From contig NZ_BMOS01000011.1 of the NCBI RefSeq assembly GCF_014647195.1, forward strand, positions 64,858-128,857: 64,000 nt of DNA, given 5' to 3'. The position numbers and the translations under genes are program-made. Source of the stretch: Oceanobacillus indicireducens. Lineage in GTDB: Bacteria; Bacillota; Bacilli; Bacillales; Amphibacillaceae. The notes below the pieces were generated by a model. That model saw only the letters and a program-made list of their open reading frames with translations. It was not told the origin of the DNA and made no database searches. Below are positions 39,969-49,797 of the stretch, in pieces (within the stretch, counting starts at the first letter, position 1; each line of letters starts with the position of its first letter).

Positions 39969-40742
39969 ATGTTATTTGATACACATGTCCACCTGAATGC
40001 TTGGCAATTTAAAGAAGACCGCGAAGAAACGATTCAGCGTGCCTTTGACGCAGGGGTTACGCATATGACCGTTGTTGGCTTTGACCATGAAACGATTCCC
40101 CTTGCGATTGAAATAGCAGAACAGTATGAGACGATTTATGCAGCTATTGGGTGGCACCCAGTCGATGCGATCGATATGACAGATAAAGAATTAACTTGGA
40201 TTGAAGAATTATCGGAGCATCCAAAAGTTGTTGCTATCGGTGAAATGGGGCTTGATTATCACTGGGATAAATCCCCGAAAGACGTTCAAGCTGAAGTGTT
40301 TCGGAAACAGATACGACTGGCGAAAAAATTAGACATGCCGATTATTATCCATAATCGGGAAGCTACGGAAGATATTATTCAAATTCTTGAAGAAGAAAAG
40401 GCCCATACGGTTGGTGGCATTATGCACTGTTACAATGATTCCGTCCAATATGTCGAACGCTGTTTAGATATGAATTTTTATATTTCGTTAGGTGGTCCGG
40501 TCACATTTAAAAATGCCCCGCTGCCAAAAGAAGTAGCGAAGGAAGTGCCTTTAGACCGCTTATTGATTGAAACCGATGCACCTTATCTCGCACCGCATCC
40601 GAACCGCGGAAAGCGCAATGAACCAGCTTATGTTAAGCTTGTTGCGGAGAAAATTGCTGAGCTGCGGGGGATAACGCTTGAAGAAGTTGCTGAAGCGACA
40701 ACGAAAAATGCAATTCATGTTTATAATATAGAATCAAAATAA
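39969..40742 (+). CDS. TatD-family metal-dependent DNase
   Basis: 257 aa TIM-barrel hydrolase (YabD). Metal-binding residues: MLFDTHVHLN (HxH), GEMGLDYHW (Glu), IIHNREA (His), and ETDAPYLAPHPNRGKRNEP (Asp) near the end. The family shows 3'-5' exonuclease or DNA-repair activity. AAGGAG precedes ATG. In B. subtilis yabE is next; here ~2.8 kb of accessory genes intervenes. Confidence 0.95.
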   Translation: MLFDTHVHLNAWQFKEDREETIQRAFDAGVTHMTVVGFDHETIPLAIEIAEQYETIYAAIGWHPVDAIDMTDKELTWIEELSEHPKVVAIGEMGLDYHWDKSPKDVQAEVFRKQIRLAKKLDMPIIIHNREATEDIIQILEEEKAHTVGGIMHCYNDSVQYVERCLDMNFYISLGGPVTFKNAPLPKEVAKEVPLDRLLIETDAPYLAPHPNRGKRNEPAYVKLVAEKIAELRGITLEEVAEATTKNAIHVYNIESK

Positions 40743-40772
40743 AAAAGATGGGACGGCTGGAGATCAAGTCTC

Positions 40773-40931
40773 TATCACGTATTAACGGTCTGTAACACCC
40801 CCCACCTCTAAACATGAGGGAAGCCCAAGATGTCAAGGCGTGGATATACAGTCCGTAAATCCCTGATTCTGTTCAACTAACATTCAGTGGGGAGGTAAGG
40901 AGTTCTCCACTGAATGAAGTTTCACTTTATC
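40773..40931 (+). repeat. Dispersed repeat family 1, copy F
   Basis: Full-length copy TATCACGTATTAACGG...TTTCACTTTATC, 30 bp after the tatD stop. The 3' hairpin is CATTCAGTGGGGA / TCTCCACTGAATG. It lies between tatD and the LysR remnant. Confidence 0.9.
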
Positions 40932-40944
40932 TGTCCCAACCGAT

Positions 40945-41379
40945 TTACTCATCATCTTGATACAACTCTATCACTTTAGAAATGAAACTTTTCGTCGCAG
41001 GTGATGCTTGGTCAGTATGTGCAATGTCGATTATCCGGTATGCTTCCTTTTCAAATTCAAGTGGGATTATATGATGCAGTTCTCCAGTGATTACTCTATC
41101 TTCTAGACCGTCAAAATCATCTTCAACAAAAATCCCCGGATAACTCCGCTTAAATGCTTTAAAAATCGTTGGCATCCAGTTTGTCGTAACACTTGAAAAA
41201 GTTCCGACCTTAATACAACCTGTTTCCATTCCGACTAATGCGGCCGCTTCCTCGAACAAGATATTATTTATATTGATGATTTTCCGTGTATATTCGTAAA
41301 TTTTCTCTCCTTCTCTTGTTAAACTAATCCCAGAACGATTACGGACTAACAGGTGGAATCCTAATTCATCGCTCTCCAT
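40945..41379 (-). pseudogene. LysR-type regulator, truncated and internally deleted
   Basis: The open frame is 144 aa, half of a LysR protein. It opens inside the helix-turn-helix (upstream codons still read TRPLITFIMESDELGFHLLVRNRSGISLTREGE before an in-frame stop at about 41415), continues into effector-domain strand IKVGTFSSVTTNWMPTIFKAF, then jumps from VITGELHH to IPLEFEKEAYRI, skipping about 70 residues, and ends in the ASPATKSFI helix. With no wing and no complete effector pocket it should not function. Confidence 0.8.
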
Positions 41380-41476
41380 TATGAAAGTAATTAATGGTCT
41401 AGTTAATATAAATTTGTTTTGTTAATCATTCTCTGTTTAAATTAAAATGAAGTCAAGTAAAGGATGTGAGATTGTT

Positions 41477-42316
41477 ATGAAGAAAAGAATAATAGATATT
41501 ATTTTTCTTATTATAGGTTCTTTAATATTTGCCCTATCGATTAATCTTTTTGTTATACCAAATGAGCTCGGTGAAGGGGGAGTAACGGGGTTAACGATTA
41601 TATTTTACTATATGTTCGAATGGTCACCCGGACTCGTTAACCTCATATTAAACTCATTTCTACTCGTCGTAGGTTACCGGTTTTTAGGAAAAACAACAAC
41701 CGTTTATACGATTATTACGATATTATTCTTTTCGCTATTTTTGCATCTAACAGAGAGCTGGAATGTTGATTCAAATGAGATTATTATTAATGCGATATTT
41801 GGCGGGGTCTTTGCAGGTGTCGGGATTGGTTTAATTATTAGAGTCGGGGGTACGACTGCGGGAACGGCAATTCTTGCTAGTATCACGAATAAATATTTGG
41901 GATGGAGTATCAGTTATGGCCTGTTATTCTTTGATTTAATTGTTGTCATGGGGTCTTACTTTATCATTGGGGTAGAGAAAGTAATGTTGACCGTTCTTAT
42001 GCTATACATTGGAACAAAAGTAATGGAATTCATTATTGAGGGTTTAAATCCGAAAAAAGCTGCTACAATTATAACTAAAAATCCAGATGAAATTGCCGAA
42101 CAGGTAAATCTATCAATTGGTAGAGGTGTTACCGTCTTTTCTGGGCATGGATATTATACGAAAGACACAAAAGAAATTCTTTATATCATTATTAGCAAAC
42201 AAGAAGTGATTAAATTAAAGAGAATTGTAAAAGAAAAGGATCAAGATGCTTTCGTTGCAATCCATGATGTGCGGGACGTGTTTGGCGAAGGATTTATGGA
42301 TATTTCAAAGACATAA
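41477..42316 (+). CDS. YitT-family membrane protein
   Basis: 279 aa. Five transmembrane helices (DUF161) in the first ~200 residues, then the cytosolic DUF2179 domain (ATIITKNPDEIAEQVNLSIGRGVTVFSGHGYYTKD). FVIPNELGEGGVTGLTIIFYY and GLIIRVGGTTAGTAILA are family hallmarks. Substrate unknown. ATG 41477 with AAAGGATGTGAG upstream. Next gene is 24 bp on; the pair looks like an operon. Confidence 0.9.
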   Translation: MKKRIIDIIFLIIGSLIFALSINLFVIPNELGEGGVTGLTIIFYYMFEWSPGLVNLILNSFLLVVGYRFLGKTTTVYTIITILFFSLFLHLTESWNVDSNEIIINAIFGGVFAGVGIGLIIRVGGTTAGTAILASITNKYLGWSISYGLLFFDLIVVMGSYFIIGVEKVMLTVLMLYIGTKVMEFIIEGLNPKKAATIITKNPDEIAEQVNLSIGRGVTVFSGHGYYTKDTKEILYIIISKQEVIKLKRIVKEKDQDAFVAIHDVRDVFGEGFMDISKT

Positions 42317-42340
42317 TAAAAGTTGGGAAGAAGGATTAGG

Positions 42341-43105
42341 ATGTATAAAGGATATTTCATTGATTTAGATGGTACTGCTTATCGTGGAAAAGAGGTTATT
42401 CTGGAAACATTAGAGTTTGTAAAAAAACTACATGACAGAGAAATACCTTATTTGTTTTTAACAAATAATTCAACAAAGACACCACAAATGGTTGTAGAAG
42501 CATTGAAGTCATTTGGCTACCCGGTTACAGAAGAACAAATTTATACATCTTCGCTGGCGACTGCTCAGTATGTTTATGACCAGAACCCGAATGCAAGAAT
42601 TTATATGATTGGTGAAATCGGTCTTCAGTCAGCACTGACGGAGAAAGGGCTGACTCTTGTTGAACAAGGAGAAGAAGCCGATTATGTTGTATTTGGACTG
42701 GACCGTGAAATAAATTATGAAAAATACTTTCAAGCCTGTTTAGCAATCTATAATGGAGCAACCTTTATTGTAACGAATGGGGACTTGGCGCTTCCGACAG
42801 AACGAGGGTTAATGCCGGGAAATGGTGCGCTGGCATCTGTTATTAGTGCTTCTACAGGTATGGAACCTATTTTTATTGGTAAACCAAATAGTACCATTAT
42901 GGAAAAGGCTGTAGATTTAATAGGTCTTTCAAGAAAAGATGTAGCGATGATTGGTGATAATTATTTTACGGATATTTTAGCAGGAATACACGCAGGAATT
43001 CCAACCATTTACATTGAGGGTGGCTTTTCAAAACGAGAAGATGTTTTGACATATGACGTACAGCCGACTCATGTATTGAAAGACTTATCGCAGTTTGAAA
43101 TCTAG
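42341..43105 (+). CDS. HAD-superfamily phosphatase (NagD/YutF type)
   Basis: 254 aa. Motif I FIDLDGTAYRG, motif II FLTNNST, motif III lysine IGKPNSTIM, motif IV IGDNYFTDILAG: a complete class IIA HAD phosphatase of the TIGR01457 kind. Members hydrolyse sugar phosphates or nucleotides; substrate not known. ATG 42341 with AGAAGGATTAGG upstream. Confidence 0.9.
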   Translation: MYKGYFIDLDGTAYRGKEVILETLEFVKKLHDREIPYLFLTNNSTKTPQMVVEALKSFGYPVTEEQIYTSSLATAQYVYDQNPNARIYMIGEIGLQSALTEKGLTLVEQGEEADYVVFGLDREINYEKYFQACLAIYNGATFIVTNGDLALPTERGLMPGNGALASVISASTGMEPIFIGKPNSTIMEKAVDLIGLSRKDVAMIGDNYFTDILAGIHAGIPTIYIEGGFSKREDVLTYDVQPTHVLKDLSQFEI

Positions 43106-43146
43106 ATGTGCTGTATATTCTAAAAATAACTCATAGATATAAAGGG

Positions 43147-43215
43147 ATGGCTCGCATAATGACTTTTATAACAGGTACCCACCTCTTTATCGATGGTGGA
43201 TATTCTGTAATCTAA
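43147..43215 (+). pseudogene. Short-chain dehydrogenase C-terminal scrap
   Basis: 23 codons reading MTFITGTHLFIDGGYSVI and stop. This is the usual last strand of SDR enzymes (ITG..L.VDGG). The rest of the gene is absent. A terminator that suits it (43218-43255) remains. Confidence 0.65.
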
Positions 43216-43217
43216 AT

Positions 43218-43255
43218 AAAAAGGCTGGGATTTCGTTATATCTCGGCCTTTTTCC
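43218..43255 (+). terminator. Terminator after the SDR scrap
   Basis: Stem AAAAAGGCTGGGAT / ATCTCGGCCTTTTT with an 8-nt loop and T run. From 43256 to 43480 nothing else was recognised. Confidence 0.8.
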
Positions 43256-43482
43256 TTTAGTTCTCCTATATTTCCTCTACTAAGAAAAAACCTTTGTAAA
43301 ACTATGTCGGAACTCCTTCATTTCTGTTATATAAATGTAAACAATGTCTTATTTCCAGAAACATCCATCCCCTAATAAGCTAGAATTTACATGCTAAACA
43401 CTATTAATCTGAATACAAAGACAATTTTGTAACCCTTGCCTCCCAACGGATTAGAGGCTATGAAATATATCTACAATCGAAC

Positions 43483-43510
43483 TGTAATTGAATTGTAATT
43501 TGATTGTAAA
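43483..43510 (+). promoter_or_regulatory. Three phased WalR (YycF) half sites upstream of yabE
   Basis: TGTAAT (43483-43488), TGTAAT (43494-43499) and TGTAAA (43505-43510), each separated by exactly five bases. The WalR box is TGTWAH-N5-TGTWAH, so any adjacent pair is a full site. They end ten bases before the -35, a position suited to activation. Confidence 0.75.
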
Positions 43511-43520
43511 CGGAATAGCT

Positions 43521-43549
43521 TTGACTTTACATATACGTATTAATATAAT
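43521..43549 (+). promoter_or_regulatory. Sigma-A promoter of yabE
   Basis: TTGACT (43521-43526), a 17-bp spacer and a perfect TATAAT (43544-43549). Confidence 0.8.
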
Positions 43550-43574
43550 CGGTTTCGTACAAGGAGGCAGGAGC

Positions 43575-44789
43575 ATGAAAATTTTTCATAAGCTTATGCT
43601 AGCATCAAAAGCGAAAATGGTTCTTTCGAGTATTGGTGTCTTAGCACTTGTTTTATTTACGAGCTTACTAGTAGTTGAAGCAACAAAAAAAGAAGTAATC
43701 ATCGTAGACAATGGAGAAGAACAAGTTGTGAACACCCACAAAAACACAGTGGCAGAACTATTTTCAGAAGTGGGAATTGCAGTTGGTGCCCATGATGACT
43801 TATCACATGAGGAAGAAGCACCAATTGAAAACGGAATGACAATCGATTATAAGACAGCAAAGCAGGTAACCGTTTCAATTGACGGGAAGCCTGAGAGTTT
43901 CTATACAACAGAAGATACTGTATTAGCATTTTTAAAACAGCAAGATCTAACCTTCTCCCAGTATGACGAGGTTTCCCATGAAGATGGCGCGTTCATTGAG
44001 GACGGCATGGAAATTGATGTGAAGCAGGCATTTGATGTTACAGTCGTCGATGGCGGTAAGGAGCTAACCATTCCTGCCACTGGTGGCACAGTAGAAGAAT
44101 TGCTAGAGGAGAATGACATCGAGCTGAATAATGCTGATAAGGTGAAGCCGGCTTTAGACAAGAAGGTAAAGAAGGACACGACTGTTGATATTGTTCGTGT
44201 GACAACAGAGACGGTGGAAAAAGAAGAAGCAGTTGCTTTTGAAACGGAGAAACAAAAAGACAGCACACTGCAAAAAGGGGAAGAAAAGGTCATTACCCAA
44301 GGAGAAGATGGCCAAGTTGTAAAGAAGTATAAGATTACAAAAGAAAATGGGGAAGAAGTTTCCCGGGAAATAATTGAGGAAGAAGTTACGAAAGAGAGCA
44401 AGAACCATGTAGTAGCAATCGGTACGAAAGAGCCTGTCCAAGAAGCGGATCCAGGGCTTGTTACACTTGCTAACAAATCGGAGGAGTCACAGAGTAGCGG
44501 GGAAACGCTAACAGTAACTGCAAGTGCATTCACCGCTTCCTGTAGTGGTTGCTCGGGTGTTACGACTACTGGAATCAATTTAAAAGCCAACCCAGATCAA
44601 AAAGTAATCGCAGTGGACCCAAATGTCATTCCGCTTGGCACAAAAGTATGGGTGGAAGGCTATGGGGAAGCTGTAGCTGGAGACACTGGCGGTGCGATCC
44701 GTGGAAACCGTATCGATGTGCATGTCCCGAATCAGGGGGCAGCATATGATTGGGGAGTACGTACGGTACAAGTGAAAATCATAGACTAA
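43575..44789 (+). CDS. yabE: YabE, DUF348/G5/3D cell-wall protein (Rpf/Sps type)
   Basis: 404 aa exported protein. An N-terminal transmembrane or signal helix (MVLSSIGVLALVLFTSLLVV), three DUF348 repeats (~45-215), a G5 domain (TVEKEEAVAFETE...), then a C-terminal 3D domain (AVDPNVIPLGTKVWVEGYGEAVAGDTGGAI..RIDVHVP) with the three conserved Asp of the lytic-transglycosylase-like barrel. It is the Firmicute counterpart of resuscitation-promoting factors. ATG 43575 with AAGGAGG seven bases upstream; an earlier ATG at 43488 falls inside the WalR boxes and promoter. Likely WalRK-controlled. Confidence 0.93.
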   Translation: MKIFHKLMLASKAKMVLSSIGVLALVLFTSLLVVEATKKEVIIVDNGEEQVVNTHKNTVAELFSEVGIAVGAHDDLSHEEEAPIENGMTIDYKTAKQVTVSIDGKPESFYTTEDTVLAFLKQQDLTFSQYDEVSHEDGAFIEDGMEIDVKQAFDVTVVDGGKELTIPATGGTVEELLEENDIELNNADKVKPALDKKVKKDTTVDIVRVTTETVEKEEAVAFETEKQKDSTLQKGEEKVITQGEDGQVVKKYKITKENGEEVSREIIEEEVTKESKNHVVAIGTKEPVQEADPGLVTLANKSEESQSSGETLTVTASAFTASCSGCSGVTTTGINLKANPDQKVIAVDPNVIPLGTKVWVEGYGEAVAGDTGGAIRGNRIDVHVPNQGAAYDWGVRTVQVKIID

Positions 44790-44808
44790 TACTTATTTTA
44801 GGAATTAT

Positions 44809-44846
44809 GCTCTTCTCATGGTAAAATCATGGGAAGAGCTTTATTT
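44809..44846 (+). terminator. Terminator after yabE
   Basis: Perfect 12-bp stem GCTCTTCTCATG / CATGGGAAGAGC (one G-T) followed by TTTATTT. It lies before the rnmV ribosome site. Confidence 0.8.
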
Positions 44847-44862
44847 ACGTGGAGGGCGAGTT

Positions 44863-46300
<1,438 letters not shown>

Positions 46301-46303
46301 ATG

Positions 46304-46350
46304 AAAATACGGCAGAATGCATCGAAGCATCCTGCCGTATTTTCTTTTAT
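46304..46350 (+). terminator. Terminator after rsmA
   Basis: Perfect 17-bp stem AAAATACGGCAGAATGC / GCATCCTGCCGTATTTT (one mismatch) and a T-rich tail. From here to 46510 nothing else was recognised. Confidence 0.9.
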
Positions 46351-46513
46351 CATGAATAAAATAATGGTAACCTTTAATTTAAAAATACTTGTAAAAACAA
46401 AAAGACTGGCGAGAGCTATAACGTGTATTAGTACTTATGACGCATATTATTTAGATTTAAAGATTTAAACGAACGCTTGGAAGTGACCGGTAAGAGTAGG
46501 TCCCATCCTACTT

Positions 46514-48136
46514 TTATTCTATTCTCCTATCTAACAACGCATAAGCCCCAATCGCAAGCTCAATCGCCTGCCGATTCGTCGGATTCATAAAATCTTCTCC
46601 CATCAGTTCCTCAATCTTTTCCAAGCGATGGTATAATGTTTGCCTCACAATGGATAGCCGTTCCGATGTTTCCTTTTTAGATCCCATCGTTTCCAAGTAC
46701 ACAGCAAGTGTCTGCAGTAAATCATTCTTCGTTTGTTGTTGATGATCTAGCAGCGGCCCTAAGTAATCCGAGACATATGCCTCCAATTCTTGCTTAGGGA
46801 GGTTGATCAGCAACCGGTAAATCCCAATATCCTCAAAAAACAAGATATCTAGAATATCCATTTTTTGAATTGCTAGTACCGCACTTGCTTCATCATAACA
46901 CTTACTTAATTTTGAATAATCCTTTTGCAGACTGCTAACGCCAATATAACAGTCTTTCCCTCGGAAAATATTATCTTTATGACTGTTTTTAATCGCTTCC
47001 GTAATCAATGTGAACGTGTTAGTGTCGCTAGTTGCATAACTGCTCTTATAATACGAAGCAATTACAGCAATATTATTCTTCGTAATGGAGATCGCAGGGA
47101 AGAAATTATATCTTTTAAAAATGGAGCGGAGAATAATCGATTGCTGGAGCTTTATCTCTTCCCAATCCTCATCTCTTATCTCCTTATGATAAGAGCTATT
47201 TTCAATCATGATTAAGCGGTAATAAAGGTTCTCAGCCGGAGCAGGTAAAAACTTTAATGCAGCACTCGATTCATATTCCTCTCCGTGCAATAACTGTTGC
47301 ACCAGATTCTCTTCTTGATTCTGTTTTCTTTCCTCGATTGTTTTATTCCTTAGCATTATCTGGGCAATGGCTAAAGTGGCACGGTCAATAATGGAGAAAG
47401 CGAACTCATCCAACTCCCCGCTTCGTTGTTGAATATAGAGATCCCCCCAAGAAGAGCCGAGCCCTTTAATTGGGAAAGCAGTGTAGTAGTCACCATGGAG
47501 AAGGACTTCATGATAGGGCTCGACTTCTCTTTTTTCGTTAATTAGAGAAAGGATAGATTCCGCTTGGTCTTTGTTTCTAAGTGGATAGTAGAATAACTGT
47601 TTATCATCAGAAATAAGTAAAACATTCAAACGGAAAGATTCATATAGTTTCTTTAGTATTTTCAAAATTCCGTTCGGTTCTAAAGACAATTCGTTAAACG
47701 CATTGGAAAGGTCATGGAGATGCTTTAGTTGTTCATGGTGACTATTAATAATGATCGTATGTAAATCCTGGGTAATATCTACAAATTTCACGACATCTGG
47801 GAATATAATAATTGGAAAATCATGATGATTAGCGAATTCAATAATCGCAGGTTCAATTTCCTGAACATGAGTCCCGAGTTCCATACAGAGCCCCGCAACT
47901 TCCAGTTCAATCAATTTCTTTAACTTAGAGATCCCATCTTTAGAATCAAGTGGCATATTAGAGCCAGTTGTTAAAATAAGCTCCCCGCCATTGATAAATG
48001 AATCAAACGCTTCCATTTCCAGAATGTGTGTCCATTTAATCTCTCGGTCGACTCCCTTTTCACCAGTAATTAAGGTGGCTCCTTTAAATAACTTTCGCTT
48101 TAAGATATCTCTTACCGTTACCTTAAAATTCCCCAT
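46514..48136 (-). CDS. PucR/CdaR-family transcriptional regulator
   Basis: 540 aa. N-terminal PucR sensor domain (~5-125: VTVRDILKRKLFKGATLITG...), a middle CdaR GGDEF-like region, and the C-terminal HTH (LSIVRQTLYHRLEKIEELMG, ~500-520). PucR proteins activate adjacent catabolic operons in response to a nitrogenous substrate. It is divergent from an omega-aminotransferase and a semialdehyde dehydrogenase, so it very probably controls them (inference). AGGGGA precedes the ATG. Confidence 0.9.
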   Translation of the reverse strand: MGNFKVTVRDILKRKLFKGATLITGEKGVDREIKWTHILEMEAFDSFINGGELILTTGSNMPLDSKDGISKLKKLIELEVAGLCMELGTHVQEIEPAIIEFANHHDFPIIIFPDVVKFVDITQDLHTIIINSHHEQLKHLHDLSNAFNELSLEPNGILKILKKLYESFRLNVLLISDDKQLFYYPLRNKDQAESILSLINEKREVEPYHEVLLHGDYYTAFPIKGLGSSWGDLYIQQRSGELDEFAFSIIDRATLAIAQIMLRNKTIEERKQNQEENLVQQLLHGEEYESSAALKFLPAPAENLYYRLIMIENSSYHKEIRDEDWEEIKLQQSIILRSIFKRYNFFPAISITKNNIAVIASYYKSSYATSDTNTFTLITEAIKNSHKDNIFRGKDCYIGVSSLQKDYSKLSKCYDEASAVLAIQKMDILDILFFEDIGIYRLLINLPKQELEAYVSDYLGPLLDHQQQTKNDLLQTLAVYLETMGSKKETSERLSIVRQTLYHRLEKIEELMGEDFMNPTNRQAIELAIGAYALLDRRIE

Positions 48137-48354
48137 CAGTTCCCCTCCAAATTGTAAAATAAATTTCCTAATAATTTTACTTTATATAAGATGATATTAT
48201 TTTCGGAACAATGTAAACTTAATTATGGAATGGGACCCGAGGTATGTCAACCCAAGTAGTTGAATAACGTTACAATCACATGTTAAATACAACAGAATAT
48301 ACAGACTGTACATTTCGTCAAAAAATATTTTTATTATGGAAGGGAGACATTGAA

Positions 48355-49716
48355 ATGAAAGCGCTGCAACAAACAGAAAAGTTATCACTGGAAGAAATGG
48401 ATCGTCAGTATGTTTGGCACCATATTTCTCCTTATCGAGAAGAAGGAGCAACAATGATTGTTGAGAAAGGCGAAGGTTCCTGGATTACCGATCAGAATGG
48501 CAATCGTTATTTAGACGGTATGTCTGGACTATGGTGTGTGAATGTCGGTTACGGACGGGAGGAATTAGCTGAGGCTGCTGCAGAACAAATAAAGAAAATC
48601 GCCTACACGCCAATGACGAATAGTCACGAGCCAGCGATTGAACTGGCAGCAAAGGTCAATAGCATGCTGAATGATGACTATGTGATGTTCTATTCCAACA
48701 GTGGATCGGACGCGAATGAGGTTGCGTTTAAAATCGCTCGCCAATATCACCAGCAAAACGGAGACCCGAACCGTTACAAAGTGATTTCCCGTTATCGTGC
48801 ATATCATGGCAGTTCGATGGGGGCTCTTTCAGCAACAGGGCAAGCTTTAAGAAAATATAAATATGAGCCACTTTCATCTGGTTTCTTACATGTTTCTCCA
48901 CCGGATAACTACCGTAAACCGGATAACGTAACGGTAGAAGAATACAACTTACAAAAGGCAAGAGAAATTGAAGAGACGATCAATTATGAGCAAAAGGAAT
49001 CCATCGCAGCAGTAATTATGGAACCGCTTATAACTGGAGGCGGAGTCATTATGCCTCATGAAGTGTATGCCCAGGAAGTGGAGCGTATTTGTGAGCGTCA
49101 CGGCGTCTTACTCATAATTGATGAGGTCATTTGTGGTTTCGGTCGAACTGGTAAAGCATTCGGTCACCAGCAGTTCAACATTAAGCCAGATATCATTACA
49201 ATGGCAAAAGGTTTAACGAGTGCGTATTTACCGTTATCAATTACGGCTGTTCGTAAAGATATTTACGAAGCATTTAAAGGAACGGAAGATAATCAACATT
49301 TCCGTCACGTGAACACGTTCGGCGGTAATCCAGCAGCTTGTGCCGTTGCTCTTAAAAATATTGAGATTATGGAACGGGAAAGTCTGTTTGAACGCTCCGA
49401 ACAACTGGGTGCGAAGCTATTGCAAGGATTAAAAGAGCTGGAGAATCACCCCAACGTTGGCAATGTTCGTGGACTCGGCTTACTAGCTGGAATTGAAATT
49501 GTAGAAGATAAAGAAACGAAGGAACCAGCTCCCAATGACCGGGTTGCCAAGCTTATCGCGAGCTGTAAAGCGAAAGGATTAATCATTGGTCGGAACGGAG
49601 ATACGGTTGCAGGGCAGAACAACATTTTAACACTTAGTCCACCGTTATCTTCAACAGATGAAGACATTGATTTCATCCTGCAAGTTCTGAATGAAGTATT
49701 TGCCGAAAATAAATAG
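48355..49716 (+). CDS. Omega-amino acid:pyruvate-type aminotransferase (class III)
   Basis: 453 aa PLP enzyme. MSGLWCVNVGYGREELAEAA, SNSGSDANEVAFKIARQYH, the LLIIDEVICGFGRTG Asp for the pyridine nitrogen, and ITMAKGLTSAYLPLS with the Schiff-base Lys place it with beta-alanine:pyruvate and related transaminases. With the next gene it would turn beta-alanine into malonate semialdehyde and then acetyl-CoA (or beta-aminoisobutyrate into propionyl-CoA). ATG 48355 with GGAAGGGAG upstream; the earlier ATG at 48280 overlaps a putative promoter (TTGAAT-17-TTAAAT, from 48260). Confidence 0.88.
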   Translation: MKALQQTEKLSLEEMDRQYVWHHISPYREEGATMIVEKGEGSWITDQNGNRYLDGMSGLWCVNVGYGREELAEAAAEQIKKIAYTPMTNSHEPAIELAAKVNSMLNDDYVMFYSNSGSDANEVAFKIARQYHQQNGDPNRYKVISRYRAYHGSSMGALSATGQALRKYKYEPLSSGFLHVSPPDNYRKPDNVTVEEYNLQKAREIEETINYEQKESIAAVIMEPLITGGGVIMPHEVYAQEVERICERHGVLLIIDEVICGFGRTGKAFGHQQFNIKPDIITMAKGLTSAYLPLSITAVRKDIYEAFKGTEDNQHFRHVNTFGGNPAACAVALKNIEIMERESLFERSEQLGAKLLQGLKELENHPNVGNVRGLGLLAGIEIVEDKETKEPAPNDRVAKLIASCKAKGLIIGRNGDTVAGQNNILTLSPPLSSTDEDIDFILQVLNEVFAENK

Positions 49717-49797
49717 CGCAAGGAAGAGTCTCAGAAGGGAAGTATTGGAAGCAATTGAAAAAGTATTATCGTAAACACATAGAAGGAGGAATTTCAC

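Noticed and set aside
43901-44590. 229-aa minus-strand frame opposite yabE
   Set aside because: It is antisense to the G5/3D coding region, Ser/Thr/Val-rich as expected for the complement of Glu/Lys/Thr-rich protein, and has no ribosome site. B. subtilis yabE does have an antisense RNA, but no protein is known.
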